Below are positions 62,991 through 64,000 of a stretch of 64,000 nt of DNA, one piece after another (the stretch's first letter is position 1; each line of letters opens with the position of its first letter). The DNA is from Streptomyces sp. SUK 48 (GTDB taxonomy: Bacteria > Actinomycetota > Actinomycetes > Streptomycetales > Streptomycetaceae), in the NCBI RefSeq assembly GCF_009650765.1, contig NZ_CP045740.1, positions 186,001 to 250,000 of the forward strand, read 5' to 3'. The notes under the pieces were generated by a model that saw only the letters and a list, made by a program, of their open reading frames with translations, did no database searches and was not told the origin of the DNA. The translations under genes were made by a program, and so were the position numbers.

Positions 62991-63569
62991 CCGCCGATCG
63001 TAACGACCTCTTCTTGTCCGCAGGTCCCCCTACGTCCGGTGCGTCCGCCCCGGAGCGGGACCGTCGGGCGTCGCCGGCTTCCCCCGGGAACGAGTTCCGG
63101 GCGGAGTTGCACCTTCAGCCGGCACTGGCGCCCGCTGAGGCGGCGATGGCCATGGCCGGTGGCCCCGTCGTCGTCGGCTGGACGGTTCACGGCAGCCTGG
63201 ACGTCGGGCTTCCACGGGCCGTCGTAAGGGAGTTGTCACCTCAGCTGCCCGTGCTGGCGGCCGTCTCGCCGAGGGTCCCGATGGTCCGGTGCTGCGGCGT
63301 GATCGCAGCGACGCGTCCGTCGATCTGGACCTGGTACCCGGCGGATGGGCGCCGCAGGACGCACGAGCTGGCCGACGCGCTGCGGCGCGCTGTCCGCCGC
63401 CGCCACCACGACGCCCGGCGGGGAAGACCCCGGCCGGTCCGCGTCCCCTCCCCCGTGACGGTCGTCGACCGGCGCAACCCCGTCAGGGGCGGATCAGCCG
63501 CATATCAGGGACCCCTGTCACTGTTGTCCATGTGAACGGCGCTCGGGAAAGACCGGGGGCCGGGAGCGA
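62991..63569. other. Gap without a confident gene
   Basis: 579 bases between the GNAT gene and the tRNA-like sequence. Frames on both strands are open but Arg/Pro-biased. One plus-strand frame (about 63080-63260, with AMAMAGGPVVVGWTVHGSLD) looks partly protein-like, but without a start or family. I cannot support a gene. Confidence 0.35.
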
Positions 63570-63668
63570 GGAGAGGTGCCCGGAGTGGCTGATCGGGGAC
63601 CAGCGAGCACGTCTCGAGGTCGGACCTCCCAGGGGTCCACGCAGGTTCAAATCCTGCCCTCTCCGCCA
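63570..63668 (+). tRNA. Serine-type tRNA-like sequence with abnormal anticodon arm
   Basis: The acceptor stem GGAGAGG (63570-63576) pairs with CCTCTCC (63658-63664), followed by G and an encoded CCA. D arm: CCCG/CGGG stem with loop GAGTGGCTGAT. T arm: GCAGG-TTCAAAT-CCTGC. A long variable arm (GGACC...GGTCC) makes it a class II (Ser/Leu-like) tRNA. The anticodon arm does not fold normally: instead of a 5-bp stem and 7-base loop it forms GACC..CGAG-CACGT-CTCG..GGTC. It is either a tRNA pseudogene or an unusual tRNA; no reliable anticodon can be read. Confidence 0.6.
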
Positions 63669-63741
63669 TCCGGCCGCCGACGGAAACGAAACGGTGGTCG
63701 TCTGGAGGACGACGCGGGCGCGATGTCCGCCAGGCGGGAGG

Positions 63742-64000
63742 TCAGCGGTTGCGGCCGACCGGCAGTTCCAGGCGGAGTTCGTAACCGCCCTGCGCGGTGG
63801 GGCCGGAGATGACGCTGCCGCCGAGGAGTTCGGCCCGCTGCGTCAGACCGACCAGACCGTGCCGGGCGCTCGGCAGCGCCAGCGCCCGCCGCAGCGGGGC
63901 GGTGTTGGTGACGGTGGTGCGGACGCGGTCGCCGCGGTGCTCGACGCGGACGATCGCCGTGGCTCCCGGGGCGTGCTTGCGCGCGTTGGTCAGCGCCTCC
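63742..64000 (-). CDS. Sensor histidine kinase, C-terminal ATPase part
   Basis: Partial gene entering from the right edge: 85 codons to the TGA at 63744-63742. EALTNARKHAPGATAIVRVE is the N box and HGLVGLTQRAELLGGSVISG the G-box region of NarL-type kinases. The sequence ends YELRLELPVGRNR. Its phosphoacceptor domain and any partner regulator lie outside the window. Confidence 0.85.
   Translation of the reverse strand, partial: EALTNARKHAPGATAIVRVEHRGDRVRTTVTNTAPLRRALALPSARHGLVGLTQRAELLGGSVISGPTAQGGYELRLELPVGRNR

Noticed and set aside
63241..63477. 78-codon minus-strand frame near the tRNA-like sequence
   Set aside because: Arg-rich first half, no ribosome site and no recognisable domain.
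63570..63668. Selenocysteine tRNA
   Set aside because: No TCA anticodon, a 7-bp acceptor stem and a short D stem do not fit tRNA-Sec.

Overview
The window is 64 kb of very GC-rich, densely coding DNA with GTG and occasional TTG starts. Its gene content is typical of Streptomyces or a close relative: a gas-vesicle GvpA, a secreted GH11 xylanase with a CBM2 domain, LAETG-type surface anchoring, DUF4190 and DUF1398 proteins, Imm49, and an orphan two-component system. No ribosomal, tRNA-cluster or core-biosynthesis genes are seen. Insertion-sequence scars, orphan genes and broken genes are frequent, which suits a chromosome-arm (accessory) region rather than the core.

Layout. 0-6.9 kb: a quinone-oxidoreductase/LysR divergent pair, gvpA, a decayed IS630 element, an NmrA/HxlR divergent pair and a SUKH-like fragment. 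7-13.2 kb: two divergent COG4705 membrane proteins, then an OmpR-type response regulator, a frameshifted histidine kinase, a secreted protein and a lipoprotein in one operon. 13.4-19.5 kb: a frameshifted FG-GAP/VCBS secreted protein, an NADPH:F420 reductase-like gene, an inositol-monophosphatase-like gene and LysR. 19.5-30.9 kb: a MarR/AlkD/small-protein operon, DUF1398, a UBP zinc finger, RibD-like reductase, CocE hydrolase/TetR, LysR/cupin, frameshifted Imm49, a VOC protein and two small membrane proteins. 31-37.9 kb: xylanase, MFS/PadR, oxidoreductase/GlxA-AraC. 38-43.5 kb: TetR with an epoxide hydrolase broken by a stop codon, metallo-hydrolase/MarR, MFS. 43.5-47.3 kb: two membrane proteins and a NarL-type two-component system. 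47.6-53.4 kb: LysR/SDR, oxidoreductase/TetR, a LAETG surface protein and FKBP. 53.6-60.2 kb: GntR, carboxylic acid reductase, AraC and a 4-hydroxybenzoate-hydroxylase-like monooxygenase. 60.4-64 kb: DUF5937-ArsR/aldo-keto reductase, GNAT, an odd tRNA-like sequence and the end of another histidine kinase.

How the genes work together. The main pattern is regulator plus divergently transcribed redox or transport gene, repeated about ten times. Several shared intergenic regions carry clear inverted repeats that look like operators. Each is probably a small self-contained detoxification or efflux switch. The most cohesive metabolic unit is the carboxylic acid reductase, AraC and aromatic hydroxylase group, which I infer handles aromatic acids and aldehydes.

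Three genes (histidine kinase, FG-GAP protein, Imm49) are each broken by a one-base change at a G or C run. The epoxide hydrolase has a single in-frame TGA. These could be true decay or sequencing errors. All functional statements are from reading the sequence and family knowledge; no database search was possible.
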